A DNA stretch of 64,000 nt from positions 1,178,001 to 1,242,000 of the forward strand of contig NZ_CP045430.1 of NCBI RefSeq assembly GCF_005886805.2, read 5' to 3'. Below the pieces are notes generated by a model, which worked only from the letters and a program-made list of their open reading frames with translations, ran no database searches and had not been told where the DNA came from. Origin of the DNA: Pseudoalteromonas rubra. GTDB lineage: Bacteria > Pseudomonadota > Gammaproteobacteria > Enterobacterales > Alteromonadaceae. Numbering within the stretch: the stretch's first letter is position 1; each line of letters starts with the position of its first letter. A program made the position numbers and the translations under genes. Shown here piece after piece: positions 7,321 through 17,304 of this stretch.

Positions 7321-8972
7321 CTCACCCAATCAAGTTGCATGTCCCATTGGTGTTGGTTTTCTGCTTTTAGCGGAGCCTGGGAGTCGTCTACTTGTTGCAG
7401 TACGTTACTTGCTTCTACCAGCGTTGCGTCGCGGCCGAACAGGTAGCTTTGCTCTTCCACTATGGTTCTGTATGCTTTATTCAGTGCCAGTGCGCGCTCT
7501 TTTGACGGGGTGATCAACTCGTACAGGTTCTCTGCCGACTCCACTTTTTCTTTGTCGACCGTGCCATCTGCTTTGAACCACTTTTGCAGCATTTCGCGGT
7601 TCTGGCGGAATTCGTCGCCACCACCGACCCGGTTCATGTATGTCAGGAACTCGCCGAGTGTTTCGCCTTTGTTGGGGACATCTTTCATTTCTTTAAGGTT
7701 GATATAGCCCCAGCCGCGTGCGCCTTCTACTTTGCGGGCAAACGAGAAGGTCTGATCATAGGTTGAGCCGATGGTTTTGTGACAACCGTTACAAAATGCC
7801 AGCTCCTGCTTATGCTGTGGTCTCAGGTTACCTTGTTTGTCCTCAATATAACCATTGATGGTCCAGCCAAAGGTGTTGTTGATACCCTGATCGCCCAGAT
7901 ACAGGGTTTGCGGCAGATTTTCGAATTCTTTCTCTTTTTCTTCACGGTGATATGAAGAATTCAGTGACTGGCGAGTCTTAAACCTGTGCTTTTTCATGTA
8001 GCGTACTTCTTTCATACGCGGCGCGTTGTAAATACCACCATTTTCGTCTACACCAATGTAACGTACGGTATGCAGGAACTCAGTTTCCTGGGGGTACAGC
8101 ATATGCGCCAGTGCATCTGTGGCATCACCTACATAATGTGATTGCCTAGTTATCTCGCTGATTTTGGTAAGCTGATTATCGCCATTTAAATCCTGGCCAA
8201 TGCGTTGTTCTGAGATTAATGGTGTTGAGATCTTATCTAAGCCCTTTAATGCCAGTTCAACCAGACTCAGGTTTGCCAGGTACACATCCTGATTATACAC
8301 GCCGCCTTTTGAGCGAAACGCTTCGGGCAAACGGATCATCACATCACCCGTGGAGCCGTTGGTGGGCCAAAACGTCGACGGGAAGGGCTTGTAGTTAAAC
8401 GCCACCCAGCCGCTGCCATCTCTGGCAAAGCCCATCTCATCAAAGGCTTTTTCCGGATAGGCCAGATTTTCCAGCGGAGTTATTTCACCGCGCCATTGCT
8501 TGTCTTGTTTCAGCTTTTCGATAAACGGGGTGTAATTATCCTGATTGATCCACGCCATGATCTCTTTATCTGGCACACCTGCGATCAAATCTGTCCGGTC
8601 AACAAAGAGGTTTTTCCAGTGGTTTTTCAGGCCCAAGTCAGAGAATTCATACACGCCCTGCAAATGCCCATCGCGCATCGCGTTGGGTCTTTTTGGCTCT
8701 TGCTGATAAGACTGATGGCAGGCATAACACGGATTATTTACACCATCGGTTTTAGTGTAACACTGAGGTGGGATCACCGACTCGGGGTTATAGACCTCAT
8801 CGTGTTCCATGTAAGCGGTTGCCGGAATATTATCACCTGGTTTGTACGGTGCAGCTTTATGCGCTGACTGCGAGGCGATTAGTTCGACAGCTTGAGTATG
8901 ATGTTGTGATTCTTCGCAGCCGGTCAATGCCAGGCCAGTGAGTACCGCCAGGCCGATTACTTGGTATTTCAT
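7308..8972 (-). CDS. Diheme c-type cytochrome lipoprotein
   Basis: I start at the ATG that gives a lipoprotein signal (L-T-G-C, lipidated C19); longer starts add an implausible leader. The product has 554 residues. Two haem-attachment motifs are visible, C-Y-A-C-H at residues 82-86 and C-N-G-C-H at 394-398, so it should bind two c-type haems and act in the envelope as an electron carrier or oxidoreductase. Length and spacing do not match common cytochrome peroxidases. It follows the PhoX-like gene by 65 bp on the same strand, so the pair is probably an operon. The last codons and stop lie in a dispersed repeat. Confidence 0.72.
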   Translation of the reverse strand: MKYQVIGLAVLTGLALTGCEESQHHTQAVELIASQSAHKAAPYKPGDNIPATAYMEHDEVYNPESVIPPQCYTKTDGVNNPCYACHQSYQQEPKRPNAMRDGHLQGVYEFSDLGLKNHWKNLFVDRTDLIAGVPDKEIMAWINQDNYTPFIEKLKQDKQWRGEITPLENLAYPEKAFDEMGFARDGSGWVAFNYKPFPSTFWPTNGSTGDVMIRLPEAFRSKGGVYNQDVYLANLSLVELALKGLDKISTPLISEQRIGQDLNGDNQLTKISEITRQSHYVGDATDALAHMLYPQETEFLHTVRYIGVDENGGIYNAPRMKEVRYMKKHRFKTRQSLNSSYHREEKEKEFENLPQTLYLGDQGINNTFGWTINGYIEDKQGNLRPQHKQELAFCNGCHKTIGSTYDQTFSFARKVEGARGWGYINLKEMKDVPNKGETLGEFLTYMNRVGGGDEFRQNREMLQKWFKADGTVDKEKVESAENLYELITPSKERALALNKAYRTIVEEQSYLFGRDATLVEASNVLQQVDDSQAPLKAENQHQWDMQLDWVSSDR

Positions 8973-9037
8973 TTTTATGACGCCCATTTTTGGATAAAAA
9001 AATGCGGTGCCACGAACGGGCACCGCGAGTCTTACAA

Positions 9038-10915
9038 TTACTTAGAGTTAGGATCGTACAACCACAGGGTGTTATTTTCCTGGATACCGTCTTCACCAAT
9101 GATGATGCGGCCGTCCTGCATAACAATCACGTTATCAGGCTGAGATAGCTGATTGACATCACACTTTTGTGCACCAGTCAGGCTAGAGCGGTGCGTACCA
9201 CCCATAACAACAGGCTCAATACGAGTCAGGTTGTAGTTGTTATCGATGTGGGCACGGTAAACACCACCACAATCTTTAACACGCGCAGACAGTTGAATAT
9301 CACCTTCCGGATCAGTCATCGTGTTATCAATGTCTGCAACGCCGATATACATGTATGCCTGCTCAACCACTTCGCCAGGAACCATGTCCTGACCAGTTAC
9401 GGCTTCTACTACGCGATCGTAGTTGATGCTGATCCCTTCCAGCTTACGCCATTCTGCCGTTGCGCCTAATTGTCTTGCCGCCTGACGAGACTCCAGGAAT
9501 GCTGAACGGTTATCCATTGGCTTGCCCGCCGTAACCAGACCACCACCTTGCGCCAGTGTTGGGTAAGTTTCTGCACCATCTGCCCATGCTTTTACGTCAG
9601 CCACAGAAAGATAGCTTGTCTGGCCTTCAACGAAGTCTTCAGTGTCGATCTCATCGTACTCAGCAACCCAGGCTTCAATTTCGGCATTGGTGCCCGATGC
9701 AATTTCAACCCACTCAACATCAAAACCAGTCACAGCCGGATCGTTCAGGCCCTTGTCCTGAGTCAACTTCGCACCATAAAGCGTACCTGAGCTCAGGTCT
9801 TTAGGTTGATCTGCAACGAACTTAAACAGTACACCGCCGGTATCATCCTGAGAAGAGTACACTGTGCGTTCATCAGGCATAACTAAGGAGTTTTCATGCT
9901 CGTAACGACCAATGGTGAAATGCTTCACAACATCTGGTGTATCAGAAAGCGGATTTTGCACTTCAGCAATATAACCGTAGCGGTAAGGGTTAGGGAATTC
10001 AGGCGTAACCAACTCTTTCATTCTGTCTATACGCGTGAAGGCCGGGTCATTCCACTCAGCATGTTGAGTAGTGTCGACGTCAGATCTTACAATCCACTCT
10101 TCAGACGTTAGCGGTGTGCCCCATGGAGATACTGAGCCAAAACAGTTTGCCGCGGTGCCTTTGACTCCATCAAAGTCGAGCATCATGGCTTCTTCAATGT
10201 TCCATGTACCTGCGTCGCTCTTGCTCATTTTAAGACGGCTCATGCCACCTGGGTATGATTCCCAGTTAGTAAACAGATAACCTGTATTTTCTTCGTCAGC
10301 ACTTGGAATAAAACCATTGAAGTCCGGGTTATCATTTTCAATGATCTTGTCACCAGATGTGATACCGTAGTGCACACCTAAGCCACCGGCCAGGCCTTTT
10401 TCGCCCAGGTCGGCATACACATCACCGGTCTGACCCAGGATCTGATATTGACCAATCGCAGTCACAACCGTTTGCATCTCAAACTCTGTCGCTGGAACAG
10501 GTGAGCTCACAATATTACGTGGTAACTCGTTGAAATTAACACCCGTTAATACACCCACAGTACCACCGTTGTAAGGGCGTTCGTTTCCATCTTCCAATGT
10601 ATTCGCATCGCTTGGGTGCTGAACATTGAAGAACAAATCACCTTGCTCAGTCAGGAACAAACCTGTGACTTCAGCACCTGCTGGCACAGTGGCGATACGG
10701 ATTAGGCCTGAACCACCGTTTTGACCATCTTTGCCTGCAACACCATCAGTGCCGTTTGTACCATTAGTACCGTTAGTGCCTTGCTCTCCCTGAACACCTT
10801 GCTCACCCTGAACACCTTGCTCGCCCTGAGGGCCTTGTTTACCATCATCACCATCACAGGCGGTCAATGCCACTGTGACGGCAGCGGCGATCAACGAATA
10901 TGCTATGCGCTTCAT
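9038..10915 (-). CDS. PhoX-like (DUF839) lipoprotein with a collagen-like N-terminal stretch
   Basis: The 625-residue product has a lipobox (L-T-A-C, C20). A run of G-x-y triplets follows at about residues 27-70, with tandem G-E-Q-G-V-Q and G-T-N units. The remainder resembles the PhoX/DUF839 beta-propeller: Y-G-Y-I-A-E-V, then G-R-Y-E-H-E-N, a segment of the S-S-Q-D-D-T-G type, and L-F-K-F-V. PhoX enzymes are calcium- and iron-dependent phosphomonoesterases, but they normally use a Tat signal. This Sec-type lipoprotein may instead be a structural relative, so activity is uncertain. The collagen-like part may form a surface stalk. It is first in a probable operon with the diheme cytochrome. 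Confidence 0.75.
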   Translation of the reverse strand: MKRIAYSLIAAAVTVALTACDGDDGKQGPQGEQGVQGEQGVQGEQGTNGTNGTNGTDGVAGKDGQNGGSGLIRIATVPAGAEVTGLFLTEQGDLFFNVQHPSDANTLEDGNERPYNGGTVGVLTGVNFNELPRNIVSSPVPATEFEMQTVVTAIGQYQILGQTGDVYADLGEKGLAGGLGVHYGITSGDKIIENDNPDFNGFIPSADEENTGYLFTNWESYPGGMSRLKMSKSDAGTWNIEEAMMLDFDGVKGTAANCFGSVSPWGTPLTSEEWIVRSDVDTTQHAEWNDPAFTRIDRMKELVTPEFPNPYRYGYIAEVQNPLSDTPDVVKHFTIGRYEHENSLVMPDERTVYSSQDDTGGVLFKFVADQPKDLSSGTLYGAKLTQDKGLNDPAVTGFDVEWVEIASGTNAEIEAWVAEYDEIDTEDFVEGQTSYLSVADVKAWADGAETYPTLAQGGGLVTAGKPMDNRSAFLESRQAARQLGATAEWRKLEGISINYDRVVEAVTGQDMVPGEVVEQAYMYIGVADIDNTMTDPEGDIQLSARVKDCGGVYRAHIDNNYNLTRIEPVVMGGTHRSSLTGAQKCDVNQLSQPDNVIVMQDGRIIIGEDGIQENNTLWLYDPNSK

Positions 10916-11158
10916 TAGTTACTCCGAGTTAGTTGCTACGATTGCTACAGTTATTGTTATAAAGCGCACAATAGGTTGGAGTGAACCGGTTACAGATACA
11001 TTGCTTAAATGTTAAGGTTTTCAGTCATTTATAAGTCAATCAAAAGACACAAGGAATAAATTATTGCTATCCCTTGATGTAAAGGGGGTTTACACAGGAT
11101 TGAATAACAAAAACAGGTATAATGCGTTTAGCATTTGCATACACCTTTTTTAGAGATC

Positions 11159-11701
11159 ATGAATTTACCAACTTACGGATTTGGCGCAGAGCAAGGTTTG
11201 CTGGCCATTTATGTCGAGCACCCGCCAAAACTTTCAGAATTTCAAAAGTTAAATAAAGTCATAGCCTTACAGACTGGAGAAATTAATTACATCAACCAGC
11301 AATGTGGTAATGGTTGGCGCAAGGTGTTTAATGTGTATGCCAAATTTATAGCAGAACTCAGTCACCCAGATCACGATTTTACTAACCAGCCAGAACATTA
11401 CTCAAGCTGGCAAAAATACCGGGATAAGCGACTGTTACAGCAGGGATGTCAGGAGGCTTTGCTGTTTTCTGCGCCAGATCTGGCAGCAAATCGCTATGAC
11501 TGGCACATTATAGCGGGCCGCACCTATGCAAAGGCATTGCTCCGGGATCATATTTTTACTAACTCTTTGCACTGGCTGGATGAGGAGTTTGCCATTGATC
11601 CCGTCAATAAGTTGCTGATCTGCCCGTATTTGGATTATCGCCAGCTTAGTAATATTAAGATCTCAAAATTAGTTGAGTTGCTCAATACAGGCCATGCCTG
11701 A
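11159..11701 (+). CDS. Conserved hypothetical protein (DUF6942-like)
   Basis: I take the ATG at 11159 (M-N-L-P-T-Y-G-F-G), giving 180 residues; the in-frame ATG at 11135 overlaps the likely promoter region. The product lacks a signal peptide and membrane segments, and is rich in tryptophan and tyrosine (S-S-W-Q-K-Y-R-D-K, Y-D-W-H-I-I-A-G-R-T-Y-A). The late segment L-I-C-P-Y-L-D-Y-R-Q-L-S-N is typical of small uncharacterised cytoplasmic proteins of marine gammaproteobacteria. The family assignment is from memory of the pattern, and no function is known. A TATAAT lies at 11118-11123. The gene is convergent with the methyltransferase gene. Confidence 0.6.
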   Translation: MNLPTYGFGAEQGLLAIYVEHPPKLSEFQKLNKVIALQTGEINYINQQCGNGWRKVFNVYAKFIAELSHPDHDFTNQPEHYSSWQKYRDKRLLQQGCQEALLFSAPDLAANRYDWHIIAGRTYAKALLRDHIFTNSLHWLDEEFAIDPVNKLLICPYLDYRQLSNIKISKLVELLNTGHA

Positions 11702-11702
11702 C

Positions 11703-12368
11703 TTATTGCCTGACGCAAGTTAAGCCACTGAATCCAAGGGCTTTAAAGAACATATGCGCGGACGAAAAGCCACTTTCATCCAACAGCTCTGCCAGCCGGA
11801 TCCGGTCGAGTGGGTAAAATTCGTGCTCCAGATTGTAGCGCATACGTTCTTCACCAACCGCAGTCAGCCCCATAGCGCGGCAATGCTTAAGCTGAGACTC
11901 GCGCTCAAACTGGGTTTCGGGCTTCATCAAGTCTGCCAGTAGCAGCTGTTTACCAGGTTTGAGATTGCTATGAATTGACGCCAATAGTGCCAGCTTAGCG
12001 CCATTATCCGGCACAAAATGCATCACCAGCAGACACAGTGCGACATCAGCCTGATATTGTCCGGACTCCAATGGTCCCGAATGTATGGTCACGCGCTCCG
12101 AGAGCCCGGAGTTAGTAAAATTTTGATCTGCGATGGCCAACATGTCGTCAGAGACATCTTGTACGATGAAAGTCCAGTGTGGATTGCTATGGGCCAGCTG
12201 TAATACTTCTTTGCCCGTACCAGCTCCCACGATCAAAATTTGCGCTTCCTGAGGGAGCACAGTCTGTAATTGTGCCTGCACCAATTCATGAAGCAGCTGA
12301 TAACCGGGCACCAGGCGCTCAATACGGCTGTCGTAATGGGTTGCTTCATCCTGTGTAAAACTGGGCAT
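11703..12368 (-). CDS. Class I SAM-dependent methyltransferase
   Basis: The 221-residue protein has the Rossmann-type SAM-binding motif I (I-L-I-V-G-A-G-T-G-K-E-V), an acidic end to strand 2 region (V-Q-D-V-S-D-D-M-L), and motif IV (A-D-V-A-L-C-L-L-V-M-H-F-V). It resembles small-molecule methyltransferases of the UbiE or trans-aconitate type; the substrate is unknown. An AAGGACA site precedes the ATG. It sits 9 bp after sbcC and is probably the third gene of the sbcD-sbcC operon. A role in DNA repair need not follow. Confidence 0.78.
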   Translation of the reverse strand: MPSFTQDEATHYDSRIERLVPGYQLLHELVQAQLQTVLPQEAQILIVGAGTGKEVLQLAHSNPHWTFIVQDVSDDMLAIADQNFTNSGLSERVTIHSGPLESGQYQADVALCLLVMHFVPDNGAKLALLASIHSNLKPGKQLLLADLMKPETQFERESQLKHCRAMGLTAVGEERMRYNLEHEFYPLDRIRLAELLDESGFSSAHMFFKALGFSGLTCVRQ

Positions 12369-12377
12369 GGTATGTCC

Positions 12378-15300
12378 TTATCGTTCACTGATGGTGACCG
12401 ACGAATACCCGCCAGCCTGTTTCTGTACTTTAATTTGTGTAGCGACTCGCTCCGTCATTTCGGCCACATGAGAAATCACGCCCACTTTGCGCCCTTGTGA
12501 CTGCAATGCATCGAGCGCGTCCAGTGCCACGCTGAGCGTTTGTGGATCCAAAGTGCCGAACCCTTCGTCGATAAACAGCGAATTGATTTGCACCTGATTT
12601 GAAGACAGAGACGCCAGACCCAATGCCAGCGCCAGGGAAACCAGGAAGGACTCACCACCGGACAAAGTGTTTACACTGCGCTGTTCATCGGCCATATCAC
12701 GGTCAATAATGGCGATCTCCAGCGACTGACCGATGACGGTCAGGCGATAACGATGACTCAGACTGCCAAGGTGATGATTAGCATATTGCAACAAGATCCT
12801 GAGCGTTTGTGTTTGAGCCAGATTACGCATGGTTTTGCCCGTGGCGTCACCCAATAAGCGATTTAACAGGTGCCAGTGCTCGTATTCGGCCTGCTGCGCC
12901 TGAAGTGCCTCATATTGCTCGGCCAGATAAGCCTGGTTATCCTCATGCTGTTTCAGTACTGCATTTACACTGATCAACTGCGCCTGATTGGCATCGCGCG
13001 CTTGTTGCAACTGAACCAGTCGCTCGGTAAGGTGTGCCTGGGCTTGCTCGGTCACAGGCTTAGCGCGCAAAGATGCGAGTTCTTCTTGCAGGTGAGCGTG
13101 TTTATTCTGTGCACTATGTAATGCTTTATTCACAGCCTCATATTCGGCCAGCAAAGCTTGCCACTGCGATTTATCCCACTGTAACAGCGCCTCAACATCC
13201 GCTTCTGTGAGCGTGTCGAACTGAGTTTGCAGCTCCGCCAGCCAACTCTGGTAACGAGTTTGAACTTTTGCCAGCGACGCTTGCAGCTGCTGCTTTGATT
13301 GCTGCTTGTGTGCCAGCGTCAGTGCCTGTGATTCCTGCGCCTGACGCAGATCTGAGACTCGTTGTGTTGCCTGAGCTAGCAAACTCTCAGCTTGCTGTTG
13401 TTCATCCAATAAAGACTGATGCCAGTTGTCTGCACTGATCTCAAGTGGCTGGATCGCTGTTCGTTCACGGGTCAGTACGTCCCCTTTTTCAGTCAGAGCG
13501 TGGCGGGCTTGCGCCGTTTTATAAAGCTGTGCCTGTTTATCCTGACTTTGCTGGCGTAGCAGTTTAGCCTGCTGTTCACCTTCATCAATCTTTTGCTGTA
13601 ATTCACTGAGCTGTTGCAGTTGCTGCTGCCTGACATGCACTTGCTCGCCCAATTGAGTGATAGCTTGATCCGGTGATTGCTCAAACACCTGCCACCATGC
13701 AGAGGTTGAATATATCTGCCGGACCTGCGACAGGGTTTCTTGCTGCTCTGTCGCAAGCTCTGTTTGCCGGGTTTGGGCATAAGCCATTGCCTGTGAGGCA
13801 CGTTCGAGCTGACTTTGTAACTGTTGGTTTTGTTGTTCCAGTTGCTGTATGTCGCGCTGAGCTGTCTGCTGTTGCTGCCAAAGCTGTTGCTGTGTTTTAC
13901 TCAGCTGGCTGTAGGTTTGTAGCTTGTGATCCAACTGAGCCAGCAACGCCTGAGGGTCCGGGGTATCGCGCAACTCAACAGGCAACTGCGCCAGTAATTC
14001 GGCAATTTGCGCAAACTTGCTATTGAGTTGTGCTTCATGTTGCAGTGCCGCCTGTAACTGACCATTGCATTGCTCAGCCTGACCAACCAGGTCATGGTAA
14101 CGTTGCTGCGACTGCGCGCGGGCTTGTTCAGCAGCCTGATATTGCGATTCAAAATCAGCAATCAGGGTTTGCCAGTGACTGTCGATGTGATCTACACCAT
14201 AAGGGTGCTCCGTCGAGCCACACACCATGCACTCCTGGCCCGCAACCAGCTGCGTTCTCAGTTTACTCACACTGTCACTGGCCCGAAAGCGGACTTGCTG
14301 CAAATTTTCCTGAGTCAGCAACACCCGCTGTCTGGTCAGTTCATCTTGCTGCTCAGTGTCTTTAAGTTGCTGTTGCAGGCTGTGATGTTGATGCCGCAGA
14401 CGATCAATGTGAAGCCGGTGCTCACCCTGCTCCTGTTGCAGCTGGGCATGCTGTGATTGGTTTTGCTGCGCCTGAATTAACTGAGTACGCTGAAATTGTA
14501 ATGTCTCATAATCCAGCTCACTCAACTGCGACTGAGTCGTGCTCAGGTTTTGCTGAATATCGGCTAATTGTTGATGTAATTCTGTCAGTCTGGGTTGCAG
14601 CGCCTGTTGCGTTTGTGTGTCTTTGTCTGCACAGGCTTGTGTGTGTTGTTGCTCATCCGCCAGTTTACCAAGCTGTGCCTGACATGCCTGCCAGTGTTTT
14701 AATACACCGCTGATCTGTGACCACTGCTCACTCACACGCGTCAGATCCAGGTCTGTCTGGCAGTCTTGCTGCAATCGAGCAACCTGCTGACCATCTTTTT
14801 GTAGCTGAGCCCCCAGCGTTTCACTGCGCTGTTGCAATGCTTCATGCTGCTCACGCTGCTCGTTATGTTCTGCACTGTTTTGTGCCAGCAGCTGTTTGTT
14901 GGCTTCGCGCTGCTGGTCCAGCTCACGTAATGATTGCAGGGCAGGGGTACTGATCTGCAACTGGCTTTTTGCCTCACTAAGTCGTGTCTGAGCGGCCTGT
15001 AGTTGATCTTGTGCAATGCGGATCTGCGGCGCGTATTCCTGCTGTTGCAACTGGCTGATATCAAGCTCTAGTTGCTTAAGCTGGGCAGTCATATCCCGAG
15101 CCTGAGCCCGGTTATCTGCGATCACCTCGACAGCTTTGGCGCGCCTCGCTTTATCAAAGTCATGGGCTTGCATAGTCAGTCGCTGCTGGCAATCGGCCTG
15201 TTCCTGCTCAGCCTGATGACATTGCTCGGCCAGCTTGTCACAAGCCTGATACCATTGAATGCCTTGCTCCAGATGCTTTTCTTCATCACGAGCCGTGGCA

Positions 15301-16034
15301 ATGGCAGCGGTCAAATCGGCTGCGTTTTGCTGATTTTCGGCCAGAGCTTCATCGCTGAGTAAAGTGACATGGTTAAGTGATTGCTTACGCTGTTCCAGCG
15401 CATCTTGCTTTGCTTTATGATGCTCAAATATGGCTTTACCTATCACGCTGAACTTAGCCGTGCCGGTAAGCGTTTCGAGCAACTGCGCCCGCTCATCACT
15501 GTTGGCTTTCAAAAATGCAGCAAATTCATGTTGTGCGAGAAGCACCGCACGAGAAAACTGTTCAAAGTTCAGGCCCAGTAACTGTTCCAGCAGTTGTTTG
15601 GCCTCGGTGGTTTTGGTAGCCAGTACCGTATCATCAGCAAGGCGCACCACCTGATGTTCAGCTTCTTTAATACGGCCATCCAACTTATTCCGGGCGCGGC
15701 CGACACGCCAGCTGGCACGGTATTGATCGCCATCCTGACCACAAAACGTTACTTCGGCGCGGGCGCTGACACAGCCACGGCGCAGCAGGTTTCGGGGATC
15801 ATTGAGTTTCAGCTCATCGCCGTTGAGCATCACTTTGTTTTTTGCATCAGCCTTGAGTCGAGCGGTTTTACCGTACAATGCCAGACATATTGCATCCAGC
15901 AAGGTGCTTTTACCCGCGCCAGTATCGCCGGTGATGGCAAACAGGCCGGTGTCTTTTAACGGTGGCTGGGTAAAATCAATGTCGGCATCCGCCAGTGACG
16001 CCAGGTTTTGCACCTGGATCCCTAGTAGTTTCAT
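12378..16034 (-). CDS. sbcC: Exonuclease subunit SbcC (Rad50-like ATPase)
   Basis: The product is about 1,218 residues, somewhat longer than the E. coli protein. Walker A (G-D-T-G-A-G-K-S-T) is at residues 36-44. Long glutamine-rich coiled coils flank a zinc hook C-M-V-C at about residue 603. The ABC signature L-S-G-G-E-S-F is near 1125, and Walker B with D-E-G-F-G-T-L-D near 1157. With SbcD it opens and trims hairpins and palindromes at replication forks and blocked DNA ends. The start M-K-L-L-G-I overlaps the sbcD stop (ATGA), so translation is coupled. Confidence 0.96.
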   Translation of the reverse strand: MKLLGIQVQNLASLADADIDFTQPPLKDTGLFAITGDTGAGKSTLLDAICLALYGKTARLKADAKNKVMLNGDELKLNDPRNLLRRGCVSARAEVTFCGQDGDQYRASWRVGRARNKLDGRIKEAEHQVVRLADDTVLATKTTEAKQLLEQLLGLNFEQFSRAVLLAQHEFAAFLKANSDERAQLLETLTGTAKFSVIGKAIFEHHKAKQDALEQRKQSLNHVTLLSDEALAENQQNAADLTAAIATARDEEKHLEQGIQWYQACDKLAEQCHQAEQEQADCQQRLTMQAHDFDKARRAKAVEVIADNRAQARDMTAQLKQLELDISQLQQQEYAPQIRIAQDQLQAAQTRLSEAKSQLQISTPALQSLRELDQQREANKQLLAQNSAEHNEQREQHEALQQRSETLGAQLQKDGQQVARLQQDCQTDLDLTRVSEQWSQISGVLKHWQACQAQLGKLADEQQHTQACADKDTQTQQALQPRLTELHQQLADIQQNLSTTQSQLSELDYETLQFQRTQLIQAQQNQSQHAQLQQEQGEHRLHIDRLRHQHHSLQQQLKDTEQQDELTRQRVLLTQENLQQVRFRASDSVSKLRTQLVAGQECMVCGSTEHPYGVDHIDSHWQTLIADFESQYQAAEQARAQSQQRYHDLVGQAEQCNGQLQAALQHEAQLNSKFAQIAELLAQLPVELRDTPDPQALLAQLDHKLQTYSQLSKTQQQLWQQQQTAQRDIQQLEQQNQQLQSQLERASQAMAYAQTRQTELATEQQETLSQVRQIYSTSAWWQVFEQSPDQAITQLGEQVHVRQQQLQQLSELQQKIDEGEQQAKLLRQQSQDKQAQLYKTAQARHALTEKGDVLTRERTAIQPLEISADNWHQSLLDEQQQAESLLAQATQRVSDLRQAQESQALTLAHKQQSKQQLQASLAKVQTRYQSWLAELQTQFDTLTEADVEALLQWDKSQWQALLAEYEAVNKALHSAQNKHAHLQEELASLRAKPVTEQAQAHLTERLVQLQQARDANQAQLISVNAVLKQHEDNQAYLAEQYEALQAQQAEYEHWHLLNRLLGDATGKTMRNLAQTQTLRILLQYANHHLGSLSHRYRLTVIGQSLEIAIIDRDMADEQRSVNTLSGGESFLVSLALALGLASLSSNQVQINSLFIDEGFGTLDPQTLSVALDALDALQSQGRKVGVISHVAEMTERVATQIKVQKQAGGYSSVTISER

Positions 16035-17251
16035 GCTTCCTGCTCCTGTACACTGGCCAGTACCTGCATCAGGCAATCTTGCAAAGCTTGCGGCACGGCT
16101 TGTTCACTGTCTATCTGTGCCCGATACGCCAACTCTAATAAACTCACGGGTTCCAGTTTCTCAACCTGCCCCAGGTCTTCAAAATGCGGCATGTCTGCGC
16201 TCTGTTGCGTATTACTCACACGCTCAATGCCACAGAAGTGCACTTGTTTATCCGTCAGTGCCTGTTCAATCTTAGTGCGAAACTGACTATCGGTGTCACT
16301 GGCATTGAGCCGCAGCCTCAGGTAGGGCGTTGCTGCGCCCTGGCTCTGGTATTGCGATAAGTCGAGTTCGTTGAGCAAGGCAATGAGCTCATCCAACGTC
16401 GCCCCACCGCGCTCGGGCAGTAAAATCACCGGTTTAAGGCGCGGCACGTCAAGGGGCTTTACACTGCTAAGCTTGTTATCAGAAAACTCGACCAACAGTA
16501 CCTGATGACGATAATTACGCTCAGAAAACGACATCGGCAGGGGTGTACCGCAATAGCGAATAGCCTCACTGCCAGCGACTTTTTGCGCTTTATGTAAGTG
16601 TCCAAGTGCAACATAATCGGGACGTTCCCCAAATACATCCGCAGTAATGGCATCAAACCCGCCAATGGTGATATTGCGCTCTGAATCGCCGGAAATACTG
16701 CCACCTTTGGCATGTAAATGACCCATAGCCAGCACCGGGAGTTGTGCATCTACCCCCTGGTAAGCGGCCTGGTATGCGCGTTCAACGCCACGTTGATAGG
16801 CCAAAGGATCATCGGCTTGAGTATCCAGATCGGCGCTGCGTAAAAACGGCATGGCCACAACCTGCAAAGTGCCAAGGTCAGTATTGAGGGTTTTTACCAC
16901 ATCCTGGGGATTATGCTTATCAAACCGGCCGACAACATGGGTGTCGAATTGACTCAGCAGTGGTTTAGCCGTTTCTATTCGATTCGCTGAATCATGATTA
17001 CCCGCGGTGATCACAATGTGTAAGTCTGGATTATCGGCTTTTGCACGCCTGATAAAGGCATACAGCTGCTGCTCAGCCACCGCCGAAGGCGTAGCACTGT
17101 GATAAATGTCGCCACTGACAATCAGTACATTAATTTGATGAGAAGTGAGTGTATCGCACAGCCAGTCCAGAAAATGCTGATGTTCAGCATGACGGCTGTG
17201 CTCGTAAAACTGTTGACCCAGATGCCAGTCGGATGTGTGTAAAACCTTCAT
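16031..17251 (-). CDS. sbcD: Exonuclease subunit SbcD (Mre11-like nuclease)
   Basis: This 406-residue cytoplasmic nuclease has the metallophosphoesterase motifs in order: D8-x-H10 (S-D-W-H-L-G-Q), G47-D48 (V-S-G-D-I-Y-H), G-N85-H86-D87, and later G-H-L-H. It binds two manganese ions. It forms the SbcCD complex that cleaves DNA hairpins, limits palindromes and helps complete converging replication. It is first in the sbcD-sbcC-methyltransferase operon. The next gene upstream is a separate small membrane-protein gene. Confidence 0.96.
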   Translation of the reverse strand: MKVLHTSDWHLGQQFYEHSRHAEHQHFLDWLCDTLTSHQINVLIVSGDIYHSATPSAVAEQQLYAFIRRAKADNPDLHIVITAGNHDSANRIETAKPLLSQFDTHVVGRFDKHNPQDVVKTLNTDLGTLQVVAMPFLRSADLDTQADDPLAYQRGVERAYQAAYQGVDAQLPVLAMGHLHAKGGSISGDSERNITIGGFDAITADVFGERPDYVALGHLHKAQKVAGSEAIRYCGTPLPMSFSERNYRHQVLLVEFSDNKLSSVKPLDVPRLKPVILLPERGGATLDELIALLNELDLSQYQSQGAATPYLRLRLNASDTDSQFRTKIEQALTDKQVHFCGIERVSNTQQSADMPHFEDLGQVEKLEPVSLLELAYRAQIDSEQAVPQALQDCLMQVLASVQEQEA

Positions 17252-17304
17252 GCAGCGTTCCTTAACCTTAATGCCGGTTAATATACACTGCTTAGCTTAA
17301 TAGG

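Noticed and set aside
10916..11060. Pho box upstream of the PhoX-like gene
   Set aside because: TTGACTTATAAATGACTG has two half-like elements 11 bp apart, but each matches the CTGTCAT consensus at only about four of seven positions.
13493..14026. Several long open frames on both strands inside sbcC
   Set aside because: They are products of the glutamine-rich, repetitive coiled-coil codons of sbcC and carry no independent gene signals.
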